DNA from: Leucobacter chironomi DSM 19883
GTDB lineage: Bacteria; Actinomycetota; Actinomycetes; Actinomycetales; Microbacteriaceae
Reading direction: 5' to 3'
NCBI RefSeq assembly: GCF_000421845.1
Contig: NZ_ATXU01000001.1
Location: 248,001 to 312,000 of the forward strand
Length of the DNA stretch: 64,000 nucleotides
Part shown: piece by piece, positions 46,848 through 56,290 of the stretch
Layout: each line of letters starts with the position of its first letter
Position numbering within the stretch: position 1 is the stretch's first letter
Notes under the pieces: model-generated
The model's database searches: none
The model's input: only the letters and a program-made list of their open reading frames with translations
Told to the model about the DNA's origin: nothing
Program-made: the position numbers and the translations under genes

Positions 46848-47630
46848 ATGGCCACTCCGAAGGTTCCCGCGGCGGATCACGCGCTGCGCATCCTGAGCCT
46901 GCTGGCGGCGTCGCGCGGGCCGATGCCCGCCACCATGATCGCCGCCCAGCTGGGCATTCCGCGGTCGACCGTCTACCACCTGCTCGCGACGCTGCAGGAG
47001 CACGACTTCGTGATGCACCTGCCTGAGGAGAAGCGCTACGGCCTCGGCCTCGCCGCCGTGGCGCTGAGCTCCGCCTACGAGCGACAGGAGCCGCTCGCGC
47101 GCATCGGCCGCCCGCTCGTCGCCGCGCTCGTCGACCGGGTGCGGATGAGCGGGCACCTGGCCGTGCCGCACGGCCGCGACGTGCTCTACGTGATCGAGGA
47201 GCGCGCGCCGGGGTCTCCCCCGCTGGTCACCGACGTCGACGTGCGCCTGCCGATGCACCTCACGGCGAGCGGCCGCGCAGTGCTAGCGGCCCTGCCGAAG
47301 GCGCAGGCCCGGGCGCTCTTCCCCGACCAGCGCGCCTTCGTGCACCGGCACGAGCCGGGCGACGGCATCGACCGCTACTCGCGACTGCGCACGGTGCTCG
47401 ACGAGACCGTGACGCGCGGCTTCGCCCTCGAACGCGGATCGGTCACTTCGGGTCTGACCTCGGTGGGCGTGCCGGTGCTCGATCACCGGGGCTGGCCGGT
47501 CGCGGCCATCGCGGTGACGTTCCCGGATGAGCGGGTGCCCGATGACCGCCTCCCCGAGCTCGCGGCCGAGGTGCGGGGCGCCGCCGAGGTGCTCTCGACC
47601 CGCATCTACGGCCGGCGCACCGTGCGGTGA
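46848..47630 (+). CDS. hutR: IclR-family regulator of histidine utilisation (HutR-like)
   Basis: A 260-residue IclR protein: winged helix (about 8-70) with ALRILSLLAASRGPMPATMI, LGIPRSTVYHLLATLQEHDF and KRYGLGLAAV; then the effector domain (about 85-255) with VTDVDVRLPMHLTASGRAVL and VTSGLTSVGVPVLDHRGWPV. It is embedded in the hut cluster and three palindromes of the HutR type occur nearby. In corynebacteria the equivalent IclR protein activates hut genes, so activation by histidine or urocanate is likely. The assignment rests on context. Confidence 0.85.
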   Translation: MATPKVPAADHALRILSLLAASRGPMPATMIAAQLGIPRSTVYHLLATLQEHDFVMHLPEEKRYGLGLAAVALSSAYERQEPLARIGRPLVAALVDRVRMSGHLAVPHGRDVLYVIEERAPGSPPLVTDVDVRLPMHLTASGRAVLAALPKAQARALFPDQRAFVHRHEPGDGIDRYSRLRTVLDETVTRGFALERGSVTSGLTSVGVPVLDHRGWPVAAIAVTFPDERVPDDRLPELAAEVRGAAEVLSTRIYGRRTVR

Positions 47631-47639
47631 CAGATCGCG

Positions 47640-48884
47640 CTAGACCTCGCGCACGCCCGCGCGCCAGACCGCGGCGGTGAGCGGCATGCCGGGCCGGTAG
47701 GCGAGGTGCGTCACCGAGGGCGCGTCGAGCAGCTGCAGGTCGGCCCGGGCTCCGGGCGCGATGGTGCCCACGCGGGCCTGGGCTGCGCCGCGCGGATCGC
47801 GCCAGCCGTCCTCGTGCATGCCGAGCGCCACCGCACCGCCGAGCGTCGCCGCCCGCACGGCCTCCTGGACCGTGAGCCCCATCTGCAGCACCGCGGTCGC
47901 CACGCAGAAGCCCATCGAGCTCGTGTACGAGGTGCCCGGGTTGCAGTTCGAGGCGATCGCGAGCACCGCGCCGGCGTCGAGCAGCGCGCGGGCGGGGGCG
48001 AGCGGCATGCGCGTGGAGAGGTCGCAGGCGGGCAGCACGGTCGCGACTGTGCCGCGGCCGCCGTCGGCCCATGAGCCGGCGAGCGCCGCGATGTCGTCGT
48101 CGTTCAGGAATCCGAGGTGGTCGACGCTGAGCGAACCGTGCTCCACGGCCAGCTGCACGCCGGGGCCGTGTCCCAGCTGATTGCCGTGCACGCGGGTGGC
48201 GAGGCCCGCCGCGCGGGCGCTGTCGAGCACGCGCCGCGAGGCGGCTTCGTCGAAGGCGCCGGTCTCGCAGAACACGTCGACGGCGCTCGCATACGGGGCG
48301 ACGGCCTCGAGCATCGGCCCGGTCACCAGGTCGAGATAGGACTGCGGATCCTGCCCGGCCGGCACCACATGCGCCCCCAGGAAGGTGACCGCGTCGACCT
48401 GCCCGCCCGCGACCCGCGCGGCGCGCACCTCGTCGTCGACGGTGAGGCCGTAGCCGGTCTTGGTCTCGAGCACGGTGGTGCCGCCGCGTCGGGCCTCGGA
48501 GACGAGGCGGGCGAGGTTCGCGGCGAGCGCCGTCTCGCTCGCGGCGCGGGTCGCCTCGACCGTCACGTTGATGCCGCCGGCGGCGTACGCCTCGCCGGCC
48601 ATGCGCGCCTCGAACTCGGCGGTGCGGTCGCCCCCGAACACCAGGTGGCTGTGCGAGTCGACCCAGCCGGGCAGCACCGCCCTCCCGGCCGCGTCGACGC
48701 GCTCGTCGGCGGCCGGGGCCGCCGCTGCGGGGCCGACCCACGCGATCCGGCCGGCCTCGACCACCACGGCGGCGGCGCGCAGACGCCCGCCGATCCCCTC
48801 ACCGAGGCTCGGGTCGTTGGTGGTCAGCTCGCCGATGTTGTCGATCAGCAGGGTGGGCGCGGCCGATGCGCTTCCTTCGCTCAT
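47640..48884 (-). CDS. hutI: Imidazolonepropionase
   Basis: Opens 4-imidazolone-5-propionate to N-formimino-glutamate. A 414-residue amidohydrolase-fold enzyme: VLPGWVDSHSHLVFGGDRTAEF (metal motif), LETKTGYGLTVDDEVR, TFLGAHVVPAG, VHGNQLGHGPGVQL, SVDHLGFL, and SNCNPGTSYTSSMGF. Its end is convergent with the IclR gene (9-base gap). ATG 48884 has GAAGGAAGC some bases upstream within the coding frame edge; no leaderless box fits. Transcription probably continues from hutU despite the palindrome between them. Confidence 0.95.
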   Translation of the reverse strand: MSEGSASAAPTLLIDNIGELTTNDPSLGEGIGGRLRAAAVVVEAGRIAWVGPAAAAPAADERVDAAGRAVLPGWVDSHSHLVFGGDRTAEFEARMAGEAYAAGGINVTVEATRAASETALAANLARLVSEARRGGTTVLETKTGYGLTVDDEVRAARVAGGQVDAVTFLGAHVVPAGQDPQSYLDLVTGPMLEAVAPYASAVDVFCETGAFDEAASRRVLDSARAAGLATRVHGNQLGHGPGVQLAVEHGSLSVDHLGFLNDDDIAALAGSWADGGRGTVATVLPACDLSTRMPLAPARALLDAGAVLAIASNCNPGTSYTSSMGFCVATAVLQMGLTVQEAVRAATLGGAVALGMHEDGWRDPRGAAQARVGTIAPGARADLQLLDAPSVTHLAYRPGMPLTAAVWRAGVREV

Positions 48885-48942
48885 GGGTTCACTCTCTCAT
48901 CGTTCATGTCGGATCGCCGCGGTGACGCGGGGCCGGATGCGC

Positions 48943-49000
48943 CCGAGAGGCGGGTTTCGCAGCTCCTCCGATCCGAAGACCTGCGAAACCCGCCTCTCGG
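48943..49000. repeat. 20-base-pair inverted repeat between hutU and hutI
   Basis: Perfect arms 48943-48962 and 48981-49000 with an 18-base loop. It lies between the hutU stop and hutI start on the same strand, so it could reduce hutI relative to hutU transcription. Confidence 0.8.
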
Positions 49001-49068
49001 CGCCCCGGGCGGGGAAGAAGGGTGGAAGGGCGCAAGGAGTGGGGCGCCCCAGGGCACCCCGCCCCCTG

Positions 49069-50796
49069 CTACCAGGCCCGCTCGGTGTTGCGCACGGTCG
49101 GCGCGACGGGGATCCGCACCCCGCGCTCTTCGGCGACCTCGGCCGCGCGCTCGTAACCCGCGTCGACGTGGCGGATGACGCCCATGCCGGGATCGTTCGT
49201 GAGTAGCCGCTCCAACTTCTCAGCAGCGAGTTCGGTGCCGTCGGCCACCGAGACCTGGCCGGTGTGGATGGAGCGGCCGATGCCCACGCCGCCGCCGTGG
49301 TGGATCGAGACCCAGGTGGCGCCCGAGGATGTCGCGGTGAGCGCGTTGAGCAGCGGCCAGTCGGCGATCGCGTCGGAGCCGTCGGCCATGGCCTCGGTCT
49401 CGCGGTAGGGCGATGCGACGGATCCCGAGTCGAGGTGGTCGCGGCCGATCACGATCGGCGCGCTCACCTTGCCCTCGGCGACGAGCCTGTTGAAGAGCAG
49501 GCCGGCCTGGTGGCGCTCGCCGTAGCCGAGCCAGCAGATGCGGGCGGGCAGCCCCTCGAACTCGACGCGCTCGGCGGCGGCGTCGAGCCAGTGGTGGAGA
49601 TGCGTGTTGTCGGGGAAGAGCTCCTTGAGCGCCTCGTCGGTGACGCGGATGTCCTCGGGGTCGCCCGAGAGCGCCGCCCAGCGGAACGGGCCGAGGCCCT
49701 CGCAGAAGAGGGGGCGGATGTAGGCCGGCACGAAGCCGGGGAACTCGAAGGCGCGGTCGTAGCCGCCCTTGCGCGCCTCGTCTCGGATCGAGTTGCCGTA
49801 GTCGAACACCTCGGCGCCCGCGTCCTGGAACTCGACCATGGCCTGCACGTGCGCCGCCATCGACGCCTGCGCGTCCTTCGTGAACTGCTCGGGGTCGGCC
49901 TCGGCGCGCTCCAGGCGCTCCTCGACCACGTATCCGATGGGCAGGTACGACAGCGGGTCGTGGGCGCTCGTCTGGTCGGTGACGAGGTCGATGGAGACCT
50001 CACCGGCCTGGTGGCGGCGCAGGATCTCGGGGAACACCTCGGCGGCGTTGCCGACGAGGCCGACCGACCATCCGCGTCGCTCGTCCTTGGCCTGCTGCAC
50101 CTTGGCGAGCGCCTCGTCGAGGTCTTCGACGACCTCGTCGAGGTAGCGCTTGCCGGCGCGGCGGTCGAGTCGGGTCTTGTCGACGTCGACGATGAGGCAG
50201 GCGCCGTCGTTCAGGGTGACGGCGAGGGGCTGCGCGCCGCCCATGCCGCCGCAGCCGCCGGTGAGGGTGATGGTGCCGGCGAGCGAGCCCTTGCCCTCGA
50301 CGGTCTCGATGCGCCCCTGGCCCTGCAGTTTGCGGCCGGCGGCGGCGAAGGTCTCGTAGGTGCCCTGCAGGATGCCCTGGGTGCCGATGTAGATCCACGA
50401 GCCCGCGGTCATCTGGCCGTACATCATGAGGCCCTCGGCCTCGAGCTTGCGGAACTCGGGCCACGTCGCCCAGTCACCCACGAGGTTCGAGTTGGCGATG
50501 AGCACGCGGGGCGCCCACTTGTTCGTGCGGAACACTCCGACGGGCTTGCCCGACTGCACGAGCAGCGTCTCGTCCTCTTCGAGGTCGCGCAGAGTGTCGA
50601 CGATCGCGTCGTAGGCCTCCCAGCTGCGGGCGGCGCGACCGGTGCCGCCGTAGACGACGAGGTCGTCGGGGCGCTCGGCGACCTCCGGGTCGAGGTTGTT
50701 CATGAGCATGCGGAGCGGGGCCTCGGTCTGCCAGCTCTTCGTCGAGATCTCGGTGCCGCGGGGGGCGCGGACGGGGCGGGCGCCGGGAAGAGCCAT
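49069..50796 (-). CDS. hutU: Urocanate hydratase
   Basis: Adds water to urocanate to give imidazolonepropionate with tightly bound NAD. A 575-residue protein of normal length: [89 protein letters not shown] and [29 protein letters not shown] precedes ATG 50796. A HutR-type operator lies about 100 bases upstream, between hutU and the divergent exporter gene. Confidence 0.97.
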   Translation of the reverse strand: MALPGARPVRAPRGTEISTKSWQTEAPLRMLMNNLDPEVAERPDDLVVYGGTGRAARSWEAYDAIVDTLRDLEEDETLLVQSGKPVGVFRTNKWAPRVLIANSNLVGDWATWPEFRKLEAEGLMMYGQMTAGSWIYIGTQGILQGTYETFAAAGRKLQGQGRIETVEGKGSLAGTITLTGGCGGMGGAQPLAVTLNDGACLIVDVDKTRLDRRAGKRYLDEVVEDLDEALAKVQQAKDERRGWSVGLVGNAAEVFPEILRRHQAGEVSIDLVTDQTSAHDPLSYLPIGYVVEERLERAEADPEQFTKDAQASMAAHVQAMVEFQDAGAEVFDYGNSIRDEARKGGYDRAFEFPGFVPAYIRPLFCEGLGPFRWAALSGDPEDIRVTDEALKELFPDNTHLHHWLDAAAERVEFEGLPARICWLGYGERHQAGLLFNRLVAEGKVSAPIVIGRDHLDSGSVASPYRETEAMADGSDAIADWPLLNALTATSSGATWVSIHHGGGVGIGRSIHTGQVSVADGTELAAEKLERLLTNDPGMGVIRHVDAGYERAAEVAEERGVRIPVAPTVRNTERAW

Positions 50797-50893
50797 GGGT
50801 GATCCTTTCGTGGGGAGTCGCGGAGCGACCCGGTGGTCTTCCCCCTATTCCAGCGCGCTCCCGCCCCCGCGACAACGCGGTTCCCCGCGCCGT

Positions 50894-50911
50894 TGTCTGG
50901 GATCACGGACA
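50894..50911. promoter_or_regulatory. HutR-type operator 3 (upstream of hutU)
   Basis: TGTCTGGGATCACGGACA, symmetric at 14 of 18 positions and nearly identical to operator 2. It lies 98 bases upstream of hutU and 76 bases upstream of the divergent exporter. Confidence 0.65.
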
Positions 50912-50974
50912 TGGCGGATCGGGCTGCGCCCGTGCGCCCGCTCCTGCACGCGCCGCACTCGGCCCTGGATCGTA

Positions 50975-50980
50975 TATGAT
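50975..50980 (+). promoter_or_regulatory. Leaderless -10 box of the MFS gene
   Basis: TATGAT, 6 bases before the ATG at 50987. Confidence 0.6.
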
Positions 50981-50986
50981 CGGTGA

Positions 50987-52174
50987 ATGTTCGCGCGCGA
51001 CCGCCTCTCCCCCGGTCTGCTCGCCGTGCTGTCGTTCCTCGCCGCCGTCGGCCCCTTCGCGACCGACATGTACCTCGCGTCGTTCACCTCGATCGCGGAC
51101 GATCTCGGCGCCGTGCCCTCGTCCGTGCAGCTCACCCTCACCGCCTTCCTCATCGGCATGGGCGTCGGCCAGCTGCTGCTCGGCCCCCTCTCCGACCAGT
51201 GCGGCCGCCGGCCCGTGCTCGTCATCGCGCTCGCCGTCTTCGCCGCGTCGAGCATCGCGATGGTGTTCGCACCGAACATCGCGGTCTTCGTCGCGCTCCG
51301 CGCCGTGCAGGGCATCTCGGGCTCCGCCGGGGTGGTCGTCTCCCGCGCGATCGCGGTCGACCTCACGAAGGGCCCCGACGCGATCCGCGCCATCAGCCTC
51401 ATCGCGATGTTCGTCGGGCTCGGCCCGCTGCTCGCCCCGCCCGTAGGCGGCGCGATCCTCATGCTCGGCGACTGGCGCGCCGTGCTCGCGACGCTCGCCG
51501 CCATCGCCACCGCCATGTTCGCGCTCGCGCTGATCCTCGTCCCCGAGTCGCTCCCCCGCGACCACCGCACCACCTCGGGCGTCCGCACCGCGCTGCACGA
51601 CTTCGGCCGACTGCTCGCGAACCGCCGGTTCCTGCTGCTCACCTGCGTCTTCGGCCTCGGGTTCGGCAGCATGATGGCCTACATCTCGGCGTCGCCCTTC
51701 GTGGGCCAGACCGTGCTCGGCATGCCGCCCTTCCTGTATTCGCTCGCCTTCGCCGCGGGCGCCTTCGCGATGATCCTCGCGAACCTGACGAACGCGCGGC
51801 TCGCCGGCAAGGTGCCCGCCACGCGCATGCTGCTCATCGGCAGCGGGCTCTCCCTCGCCGCGGGCACGACGCTCACGGCGGCGGCGATCTCCGCCACGCT
51901 CTCGCCGCCGCTCTTCATCGCCTGCGCCTTCGCCCTCACCGGCGGCACCGGGCTCATCATGTCGAACGCGAGCGCCCTCGCCCTCAGCCTCGCCGAGGCC
52001 TCGCACGGAGCGGGATCCGCGCTGCTCGGGGCGAGCCAGTTCGCCGTGGGCGGCCTCGCCTCGCCCCTCGTCGGAGCCTGGGGCGAGCACACCGCCCTGC
52101 CGATGTCGCTGTTCGTGCTCTCGGCGGCGATCCTCGGCTGCATCGGCGTGCTCGTCTACCGCCGCGGCGCCTGA
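50987..52174 (+). CDS. MFS multidrug exporter, Bcr/CflA family
   Basis: A 395-residue 12-helix transporter: AVGPFATDMYLASFTSIADD (helix 1, the Bcr/CflA hallmark with Asp in the membrane), GMGVGQLLLGPLSDQCGRRP (motif A), RAVQGISGSAGVVVSRAIAVD (motif B region) and GLGPLLAPPVGG (motif C). Proton-driven export of drugs or small metabolites is expected. Leaderless promoter. Confidence 0.92.
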   Translation: MFARDRLSPGLLAVLSFLAAVGPFATDMYLASFTSIADDLGAVPSSVQLTLTAFLIGMGVGQLLLGPLSDQCGRRPVLVIALAVFAASSIAMVFAPNIAVFVALRAVQGISGSAGVVVSRAIAVDLTKGPDAIRAISLIAMFVGLGPLLAPPVGGAILMLGDWRAVLATLAAIATAMFALALILVPESLPRDHRTTSGVRTALHDFGRLLANRRFLLLTCVFGLGFGSMMAYISASPFVGQTVLGMPPFLYSLAFAAGAFAMILANLTNARLAGKVPATRMLLIGSGLSLAAGTTLTAAAISATLSPPLFIACAFALTGGTGLIMSNASALALSLAEASHGAGSALLGASQFAVGGLASPLVGAWGEHTALPMSLFVLSAAILGCIGVLVYRRGA

Positions 52175-52278
52175 GCCGTCACCCGCGCACGGCGCGCTCG
52201 CCCGCACGGCCCGCAGCACGCCCGCACGGCCCGCAGCGCCCGCACGGCGCACGGCCTGCGTCTCGCCCGCACGCCCGC

Positions 52279-52357
52279 ACGTATCTACATACGTACCGAT
52301 ATCGGGGTCACTTTTTGCCGTGTCATGGCGCGACACACGACCAGAAGTGACCCCGAT
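52279..52357. repeat. Intergenic palindromes, including an ATCGGGGTC family member
   Basis: A small palindrome ACGTA-TCTACA-TACGT (52279-52294) is followed by an imperfect inverted repeat, arms 52301-52324 and 52332-52357, that shares ATCGGGGTCACTTTT with the repeat at 46702-46766. Between convergent genes. The preceding 52190-52275 stretch is a degenerate GCCCGCACGGCCCGCAGC repeat. The whole gap 52175-52498 holds no gene. Confidence 0.75.
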
Positions 52358-52365
52358 TTCATGTG

Positions 52366-52421
52366 CGGGAGGCACAGGAAGGACGAGCGATGGCGGGAGG
52401 CACAGGAAAGACGAGCGATGG
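52366..52421. repeat. 28-base direct repeat, two copies
   Basis: 52366-52393 and 52394-52421 are adjacent copies differing at one base (GGAAGG versus GGAAAG). No coding role is apparent. Confidence 0.8.
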
Positions 52422-52430
52422 CGGCAATGC

Positions 52431-52468
52431 AGAAGGGGCGGATCGGCATCGGCCGATCCGCCCCTTCT
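52431..52468 (-). terminator. Terminator of the second peptide importer operon
   Basis: A perfect 17-base-pair stem (52431-52447 with 52452-52468) with loop ATCG, 31 bases after the stop of the ATPase gene on the minus strand. Confidence 0.85.
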
Positions 52469-52498
52469 GCGTGCGCCGCGCAGTGCGCGGGCGCTGCT

Positions 52499-54217
52499 TC
52501 AGCTGATCCCGAGCTCGATCTTCGCGCCGGGGATCGCGGCGAGCAGGTTCTTCGTGTACTCCTGCTGGGGATTCTCGAAGACCTCCTCGGTGGTCGCCTG
52601 CTCCACGATGCGTCCCTGCTGCATCACGCACACCCGGTCGGCGATGAGGCGCACCACCGCGAGATCGTGGGTGATGAACAGGTAGGTGAGTCCCAGCTCC
52701 CGCTGCAGTTCGGCCAGCAGGTCGAGGATCTGCGCCTGCACCAGCACGTCGAGCGCCGAGACGGCCTCGTCGAGCACGAGGATGTCGGGCTTGAGCGCGA
52801 GACCGCGCGCGACGGCGACGCGCTGCCGCTGCCCGCCCGAGAGCTCGTTCGGGTAGCGGGTCGCGAGCTCGCGCGGCAGTGCGACCTGGTCGAGCAGTTC
52901 GAGCATGCGCTCCCTGCGGCTCGCCGCGTCGCCCACGCTGTGGATCTTCAGCGGCTCCATGATCGTGTTGCCGATGTTGTGCAGCGGATCGAGTGAGCCG
53001 TACGGATCCTGGAACACCGGCTGCAGGGTGCGCCGCAGGTCGAACAGCTTGCGGCCCGAGAGCGTCGCAGTCTCCTCGCCGCCGATGCGGATCGAGCCCG
53101 ACGTGGGCTTCTCGAGCTGCAGCACCATCTTCGCGATCGTCGACTTGCCCGACCCCGACTCGCCCACGAGCGCCATCGTCTCACCGCGGTTCACGGTGAA
53201 CGAGGCGTCGGAGACGGCGTGGAAGTCTTCGAAGCCGAAGTTGCCCTTGCGGATCTTGTAGACCTTGCCGAGCCCCTGCACCTCGATCATGGGCTCGCCG
53301 TGCTTCACCGTGGGCTTCTCGCTCTCGGCGAGCGCCGCGAGGTCGAAGCTCTCGGTGGGAGCGGCCGGCACCACGGCGTCGGAGCCGATGCGGCGCGACG
53401 CGAGGCTCGGCGCCGCCGAGACGAGACGCTTGGTGTAGGGGTGCTGCGGGTGCTGCAGGATCTCGCGGCTCGGACCCGACTCGACGATGTTGCCCTTGTA
53501 CATGACGATCAGCTTCTCGGCGCGCTCGGCCGCGAGGCCGAGGTCGTGCGTGATGAACACGACGGCGGTGCCGAGCTGCTCGGTCATCGAGGCGAGGTGG
53601 TCGAGCACCACGCGCTGCACGGTCACGTCGAGCGCCGAGGTGGGCTCGTCGGCGATCAGCAGCTGCGGGCTCGCGGCGAGGCCGATGCCGATGAGCGCGC
53701 GCTGCTTCATACCGCCCGAGAACTGGTGGGGGTACTGCTTCATGCGCTGCTCGGCGTTCTGCAGGCCGGCCTGCTCGAGCACCTCGATGGCGCGCTGCTT
53801 GACCTCTTTGCGGCCCTTCGCGAGCCCGTTGGCGCGGATCGCCTCCTCGACCTGGAATCCGACCGACCACACAGGATTGAGGTTCGACATGGGATCCTGC
53901 GGCACGAGGCCGATCTCGCGTCCGCGGATCGCCTCCATGTCGCGCCGGTGGATGCCCACGAGCTCGCGCCCGTTCCACTGCACCGAGCCGCCGGTGGTGC
54001 GGCCGGTGCCCGGCAGCAGGTTGATGACGGCGTGCATGGTGGTCGACTTGCCGGAGCCCGACTCGCCCACGATCGCGACGGTCTCGCCGGGGTGCACGTC
54101 GAAGGAGATGCCGTGCAGCACCTCGTTCGGCTGCTTCTTCGAGCCGAAGGCGACCCGCAGGTCGCGCACGCTCAGCAGCGGCTTCGCAGCCTGCTCGTTC
54201 TGGTTGGCTGCGCTCAT
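52499..54217 (-). CDS. Double ABC ATPase of a peptide importer
   Basis: A 572-residue protein with two ATPase domains. Domain 1 (about 14-270): GESGSGKST, FSGGMKQRA, LLIADEPTSALD. Domain 2 (about 310-560): GESGSGKST, LSGGQRQRV, ILVLDEAVSALD, where the usual Pro after Glu is Ala (DEAVSALD), as is common in the oligopeptide subfamily. C-terminal oligopeptide-transporter extensions (HPQHPYTKRLVSAAPSL; NPQQEYTKNLLAAIPG) follow each domain. Last gene of the operon; overlaps the permease by 4 bases. Confidence 0.93.
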   Translation of the reverse strand: MSAANQNEQAAKPLLSVRDLRVAFGSKKQPNEVLHGISFDVHPGETVAIVGESGSGKSTTMHAVINLLPGTGRTTGGSVQWNGRELVGIHRRDMEAIRGREIGLVPQDPMSNLNPVWSVGFQVEEAIRANGLAKGRKEVKQRAIEVLEQAGLQNAEQRMKQYPHQFSGGMKQRALIGIGLAASPQLLIADEPTSALDVTVQRVVLDHLASMTEQLGTAVVFITHDLGLAAERAEKLIVMYKGNIVESGPSREILQHPQHPYTKRLVSAAPSLASRRIGSDAVVPAAPTESFDLAALAESEKPTVKHGEPMIEVQGLGKVYKIRKGNFGFEDFHAVSDASFTVNRGETMALVGESGSGKSTIAKMVLQLEKPTSGSIRIGGEETATLSGRKLFDLRRTLQPVFQDPYGSLDPLHNIGNTIMEPLKIHSVGDAASRRERMLELLDQVALPRELATRYPNELSGGQRQRVAVARGLALKPDILVLDEAVSALDVLVQAQILDLLAELQRELGLTYLFITHDLAVVRLIADRVCVMQQGRIVEQATTEEVFENPQQEYTKNLLAAIPGAKIELGIS

Positions 54218-55194
54218 CGACGGGCCCTCGCCTTCGGGTCAAGCGCGTCGCGTACGACCTCGCCGAGCAGGATGAACCCCAGCACGGTGACCGTGAGCGC
54301 GAGCGACGGATAGATGAGGGGCATCGGATCGGTGCGCAGCGAGAGCTGCGCAGCGCTGATGTCGTTGCCCCAGCTGATGAACTGCCCGGGAGGCAGACCG
54401 ACGCCGAGGAACGAGAGCGTCGCCTCGGCCACGATGGCGGAGGACAGTGAGAGGGTGGTCACCACGATGGCCGGCGCCAGCGCGTTCGGCAGCACGTGCC
54501 GCACGAGCGTCGCGAAGCGCGAGAGCCCGAGCGACTCGGCCGCCATCACGAAGTCGGCGTTCTTCACCCGCAGGATCTCGCTGCGCACGATGCGCGCGGT
54601 GATCGGCCACGAGAAGCCGCCGATCGCGAAGGCGATCACGAGCGGGTTGCGGTGGTCCTGCATCACGCTCATCACGACGACCGCGGCGAGGATGTAGGGG
54701 ATCGAGAAGAAGATGTCGCCCAGACGCGAGAGCACGGTGTCGAGCGCACCGCCGAAGAAGCCGGCGAGGGCGCCCATCACGGTGCCCACCACGAAGGTGA
54801 TGGCGATCACGATGAGACCCACGGAGACGGAGGTCGAGGCGCCGTAGATGATGCGCGAGTAGACGTCGTATCCCTGCTTCGTGAATCCGAGCGGGTGCCC
54901 CGCGGTAGGGGCGCCGTTCGAGTTCGCGAGCGAGCTCGCCCGGGGATCCACCTGCGTGAACATGGCCGGGAACAGCGACACGAGCACGACGATGAGGATG
55001 ATCACGACCGAGATCCAGAACATGGGTCGGCGGCGCATGTCGCGCCAGGCGTCGAGCCAGAGGTTCGACTTCTTCTCCTTGATGCGCACCGCGTCGACGG
55101 GAACGATGGGGGTCTCGTCGACGGGAGCCACGAAGTGCTCGATCGGCGGGCGCACGGTGCGCCCGGGCTGGGGCTGGTTCTGCGGCTCAGGCAT
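54214..55194 (-). CDS. ABC transporter permease (DppC/OppC-like)
   Basis: A 326-residue permease with a long cytoplasmic N-terminal tail (about 60 residues, Pro/Gln-rich), then helix 1 (WISVVIILIVVLVSLFPAMF), HPLGFTKQGYDVYSRIIYGA and an EAA loop (FVMAAESLGLSRFATLVRHVL). It overlaps the upstream permease by 8 bases and the ATPase by 4 bases. Confidence 0.93.
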   Translation of the reverse strand: MPEPQNQPQPGRTVRPPIEHFVAPVDETPIVPVDAVRIKEKKSNLWLDAWRDMRRRPMFWISVVIILIVVLVSLFPAMFTQVDPRASSLANSNGAPTAGHPLGFTKQGYDVYSRIIYGASTSVSVGLIVIAITFVVGTVMGALAGFFGGALDTVLSRLGDIFFSIPYILAAVVVMSVMQDHRNPLVIAFAIGGFSWPITARIVRSEILRVKNADFVMAAESLGLSRFATLVRHVLPNALAPAIVVTTLSLSSAIVAEATLSFLGVGLPPGQFISWGNDISAAQLSLRTDPMPLIYPSLALTVTVLGFILLGEVVRDALDPKARARR

Positions 55195-56113
55195 AGCGGA
55201 TCCTCGGATCGAGCACGGCGTAGAGCAGGTCGACGACCAGATTCACGCCGAGGTAGATGAGCACCATCACGGTGACGAAGGAGACGACCGTCGCGTTCTC
55301 GCCCTTCAGGATGGCCTGGAAGAGCACGTTGCCGACGCCGGGCACGTTGAAGATGCCCTCGGTGACGGTCGCGCCGACCATGAGCACGCCGAAGTCGGTG
55401 GCGGTGTTGGTGATCGTCGGGATGAGGGAGTTGCGCAGCACGTGCACGGGGATGACCCTCCCGCGGCTGAGTCCCTTCGCGTAGGCGGTGCGCACGAAGT
55501 CCTGGTTGAGCGTGTCGATGACCGAGGCGCGGGTGAGGCGCATGCTCGTGGCGTAGAGGCTCACGCCGAGCACGATCGCCGGCAGCAGCAGGTCTTGCAC
55601 GGGGGCGCCGGAGCTCACCGTGGGCTTGAACCACCCCAGTTTGAGGCCGAGGCCGAACTGCGCGATGAACGCGATCACGAAGATCGGGATGCTCATGAAC
55701 AGCAGGCCGATGATGAGGTTGACGTTGTCGAACAGCTTGCCCTTGCGCAGGCCCGAGAACAGGCCGATGATCACGGCGAGCACGAGCTCGATGGCGATGG
55801 CCATCGCGGCGAGCTTGATGGTCACCGGGAAGGTGCGGGCGAGGATCTGCGAGACCGGCTCGCCCGAGAAGCTGATGCCGAAGTCGCCGACGAAGATGCC
55901 CTTGAGGTAGAGCAGGTACTGCACGATGAAGGGCTGGTCGAGGTGGTACTGCGCGCGCACGCGCTCGAGCACCGCTTCGCTCGGCTGCTTGTCGCCGAAC
56001 ATGGCGGCGATGGGATCGCCGGGCATGGCGAAGACCATGAAGTAGATGAGGAAGGTGGTTCCCAGCAGCACCGGGATCACCTGCAGCAGACGGAAGAGGA
56101 TGTATCTCAGCAT
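55187..56113 (-). CDS. ABC transporter permease (DppB/OppB-like)
   Basis: A 308-residue permease with six hydrophobic segments: MLRYILFRLLQVIPVLLGTT, FAMPGDPIAAMFGDKQPSE, HLDQPFIVQYLLYLKGIFVG, and an EAA loop (FVRTAYAKGLSRGRVIPVHVL). ATG 56113 follows GGGGAGGAACC. It lies 177 bases downstream of the binding-protein gene with a hairpin between. Confidence 0.93.
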   Translation of the reverse strand: MLRYILFRLLQVIPVLLGTTFLIYFMVFAMPGDPIAAMFGDKQPSEAVLERVRAQYHLDQPFIVQYLLYLKGIFVGDFGISFSGEPVSQILARTFPVTIKLAAMAIAIELVLAVIIGLFSGLRKGKLFDNVNLIIGLLFMSIPIFVIAFIAQFGLGLKLGWFKPTVSSGAPVQDLLLPAIVLGVSLYATSMRLTRASVIDTLNQDFVRTAYAKGLSRGRVIPVHVLRNSLIPTITNTATDFGVLMVGATVTEGIFNVPGVGNVLFQAILKGENATVVSFVTVMVLIYLGVNLVVDLLYAVLDPRIRYA

Positions 56114-56250
56114 GAGCCGGTTCCTCCCCGTTCGAAGTAGGTTGACATGTTGCGTATTCTCTCGCAATCGGGCGGAAACGCGAAGCCGGGAACTGCGGCG
56201 TTCCCGGTTCGAAGAGCAGAGGTCGCCCGGCGCACGGAGCCGGGACGAGG

Positions 56251-56283
56251 CGAGGGCCCCGGGTCTGAGACCCGGGGCCCTCG
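56251..56283 (-). terminator. Hairpin after the binding-protein gene (partial terminator or mRNA stabiliser)
   Basis: Arms 56251-56266 and 56268-56283 form a GC-rich 14- to 16-base-pair stem, 8 bases after the stop codon on the minus strand. Because the permease genes lie downstream, readthrough must be possible. Confidence 0.8.
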
Positions 56284-56290
56284 CTGAGGG

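Noticed and set aside
52301-52430. Small open frame between the MFS and importer genes
   Set aside because: It starts inside an inverted repeat and encodes the 28-base duplication; no ribosome site or conserved sequence supports it.
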